Assembly: GCA_019635795.1 (NCBI GenBank)
Contig: JAHBYV010000010.1
Location: 62,001 to 126,000 of the forward strand
Source of the DNA: Rhizobiaceae bacterium
GTDB taxonomy: Bacteria; Pseudomonadota; Alphaproteobacteria; Rhizobiales; Rhizobiaceae
Direction of reading: 5' to 3'
Length of the DNA stretch: 64,000 nt
Below, one piece after another: positions 63,188 to 64,000 of the stretch (positions within the stretch are counted from its first letter, which is position 1; every line of letters starts with the position of its first letter). A program made the translations under genes and the position numbers. Under the pieces are notes generated by a model. The model was given only the letters and a program-made list of their open reading frames with translations. It made no database searches and was not told the DNA's origin.

Positions 63188-63454
63188 ATGGCCAACACTT
63201 CCTCGGCCAAGAAAGCGACGCGCAAGATCGCCCGCCGCACCGAGATAAACAAGAACCGCCGTTCGCGGGTCCGCACTTTCATCCGTAAGGTGGAAGAGGC
63301 AATCGCAGCAGGCAACAAGGCGGATGCGGAAGCGGCATTCCTTGTTGTGCAGCCGGAATTGATGCGCGCTGCCACAAAGGGCGTACTGCATAAGAACACC
63401 GCGTCCCGTAAGGTTTCGCGTCTGTCCAAGCGGGTTCGTGCTATTCAAGCCTGA
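63188..63454 (+). CDS. rpsT: 30S ribosomal protein S20
   Basis: Protein of 88 residues, basic, starting [22 protein letters not shown]-like ([12 protein letters not shown] then [21 protein letters not shown]) and ending [20 protein letters not shown], diagnostic of S20. It binds 16S rRNA early in 30S assembly. It is a single gene with its own terminator. Confidence 0.98.
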   Translation: MANTSSAKKATRKIARRTEINKNRRSRVRTFIRKVEEAIAAGNKADAEAAFLVVQPELMRAATKGVLHKNTASRKVSRLSKRVRAIQA

Positions 63455-63480
63455 TCTCTGACGGATATTCTGAATTTGAG

Positions 63481-63506
63481 AAAAGCGCCCGATGGGCGCT
63501 TTTTTC
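63481..63506 (+). terminator. Terminator of rpsT
   Basis: Stem AAAAGCGCCC/GGGCGCTTTT around GAT with a run of six T, 26 bases after the rpsT stop codon. Confidence 0.92.
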
Positions 63507-64000
63507 GTTTGCCGGTATCAGTTCCGACGAACCGGCAATTTGTGGCATTTTTTCCTAAGTTTCAGCGCGCTGATGCTTTCTTTTGCCCGACCTCGTTTTT
63601 GCGAGCCGCGAGCCTCTGAAAATTTGTCCAGAAAGATCAATCGGCTAATCGGTTGACACAAAATCGACTTCTGGTTGCGCTTAGTATCTCGCGAAGATTA
63701 TAAAGTAAAAACAATATCTTAGAGAACAATCGAGACTCGGCGCGTGTTCCGCGCTCGTGCGAGGGGAACGCTTCCGGTGTCAGCGGAAAAAAACTTTGGC
63801 GACTCGCTTATAGCAGCACAATCTGAAAAAGATTGAATCACAATGCCTTGCCGTGTGAGGTCAACAGACGAGCCGTTCGTCAAGCCCCCAGCCGTTAAAA
63901 AATCGTTAGTTTCGCCCTTGCCCTCGCGGGTTCGAATTCGGTAATGTCTGCCCATCAAACAACGGGCCACGCCCGACAAACCAAGCCAAAGCGGCGGCAT
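63507..64000. other. Intergenic region after rpsT, no convincing gene
   Basis: About 490 bases to the window edge. In many rhizobia this is the gap before dnaA. A TTGACA hexamer stands at 63653-63658 without a good -10 at normal spacing. A plus-strand frame opens at an ATG at 63944 and runs off the edge, with no ribosome site and no recognisable motif; it may or may not be a gene start. A 93-codon minus-strand frame has no coding look. I found no close match to the DnaA box TTATCCACA. Confidence 0.5.

Noticed and set aside
63719-64000. 93-codon minus-strand frame at the right edge
   Set aside because: No ribosome site, no recognisable motif, and it opposes the expected dnaA upstream region; probably chance.
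1-64000. CRISPR arrays, insertion sequences, prophage
   Set aside because: No regularly spaced repeats, transposase, integrase or phage structural gene was recognised on either strand.

Overview
The window looks like a chromosomal segment of an alphaproteobacterium of the order Hyphomicrobiales (Rhizobiales), probably close to the Phyllobacteriaceae (Mesorhizobium, Aquamicrobium or Nitratireductor-like). The grounds are the moderately high GC content, a complete Caulobacter/rhizobium-type Cpa/Tad pilus locus, the order mutM - enoyl-CoA hydratase - rpsT at the right edge (in many rhizobia dnaA follows), the rhizobial type of cyd operon led by a GbsR/MarR regulator, and paired dimethylglycine-dehydrogenase-like enzymes with a betaine-type ABC transporter. 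Most of the window is ordinary, densely packed chromosome. No insertion sequence, prophage or CRISPR array is visible.

Left part (1-15200): the tail of an ATP-dependent DNA ligase, a membrane-anchored unknown protein, and a tRNA-Thr(CGT). Next to the tRNA lies a two-gene cassette (Mrr-type nuclease plus RhuM-family protein, overlapping by 8 bases), the most accessory-looking and defence-like part of the window. Two small secreted proteins follow, then the carboxynorspermidine route to spermidine (decarboxylase plus dehydrogenase), a LysR regulator with a YeiH-type exporter, and a tripartite RND efflux operon. A DUF2892 gene sits next to the efflux operon, and diverging from it is a small ArsR repressor with the two-cysteine spacing of persulfide sensors.

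Middle (15200-30000): a GbsR-cydD-cydC-cydA-cydB-cydX operon for cytochrome bd oxidase, divergent from metH, which has a 20-base palindrome of the SahR type in its promoter. Then come a fused PxpB-PxpC 5-oxoprolinase protein, a dienelactone-hydrolase-like protein, a secreted unknown and a small ArsR regulator.

Betaine and deoxyribose region (29900-48000): a six-gene minus-strand operon holds a quaternary-amine ABC importer, two tandem FAD/GcvT-type demethylating dehydrogenases and a choline-kinase-like protein. Divergent from it are a DeoR regulator, an SDR dehydrogenase, deoxyribose-phosphate aldolase and a two-domain ALDH16-type aldehyde dehydrogenase, a coherent route for deoxyribose and acetaldehyde. 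The next minus-strand operon carries an M17 aminopeptidase, a MarR protein, an NlpC/P60 peptidase and an XRE regulator that is broken by an apparent one-base deletion.

Tad pilus region (48000-60050): tadD on the plus strand; flp-cpaA-cpaB-cpaC-cpaD-cpaE-cpaF-tadB-tadC on the minus strand; and an orphan secretin-N-domain protein with two TadE-like pseudopilins on the plus strand. Four tad-associated upstream regions hold CtrA-like TTAA-N7-TTAA sites, each with one mismatch. The right edge has deoB, mutM, an enoyl-CoA hydratase and rpsT, then about 500 bases with no convincing gene.
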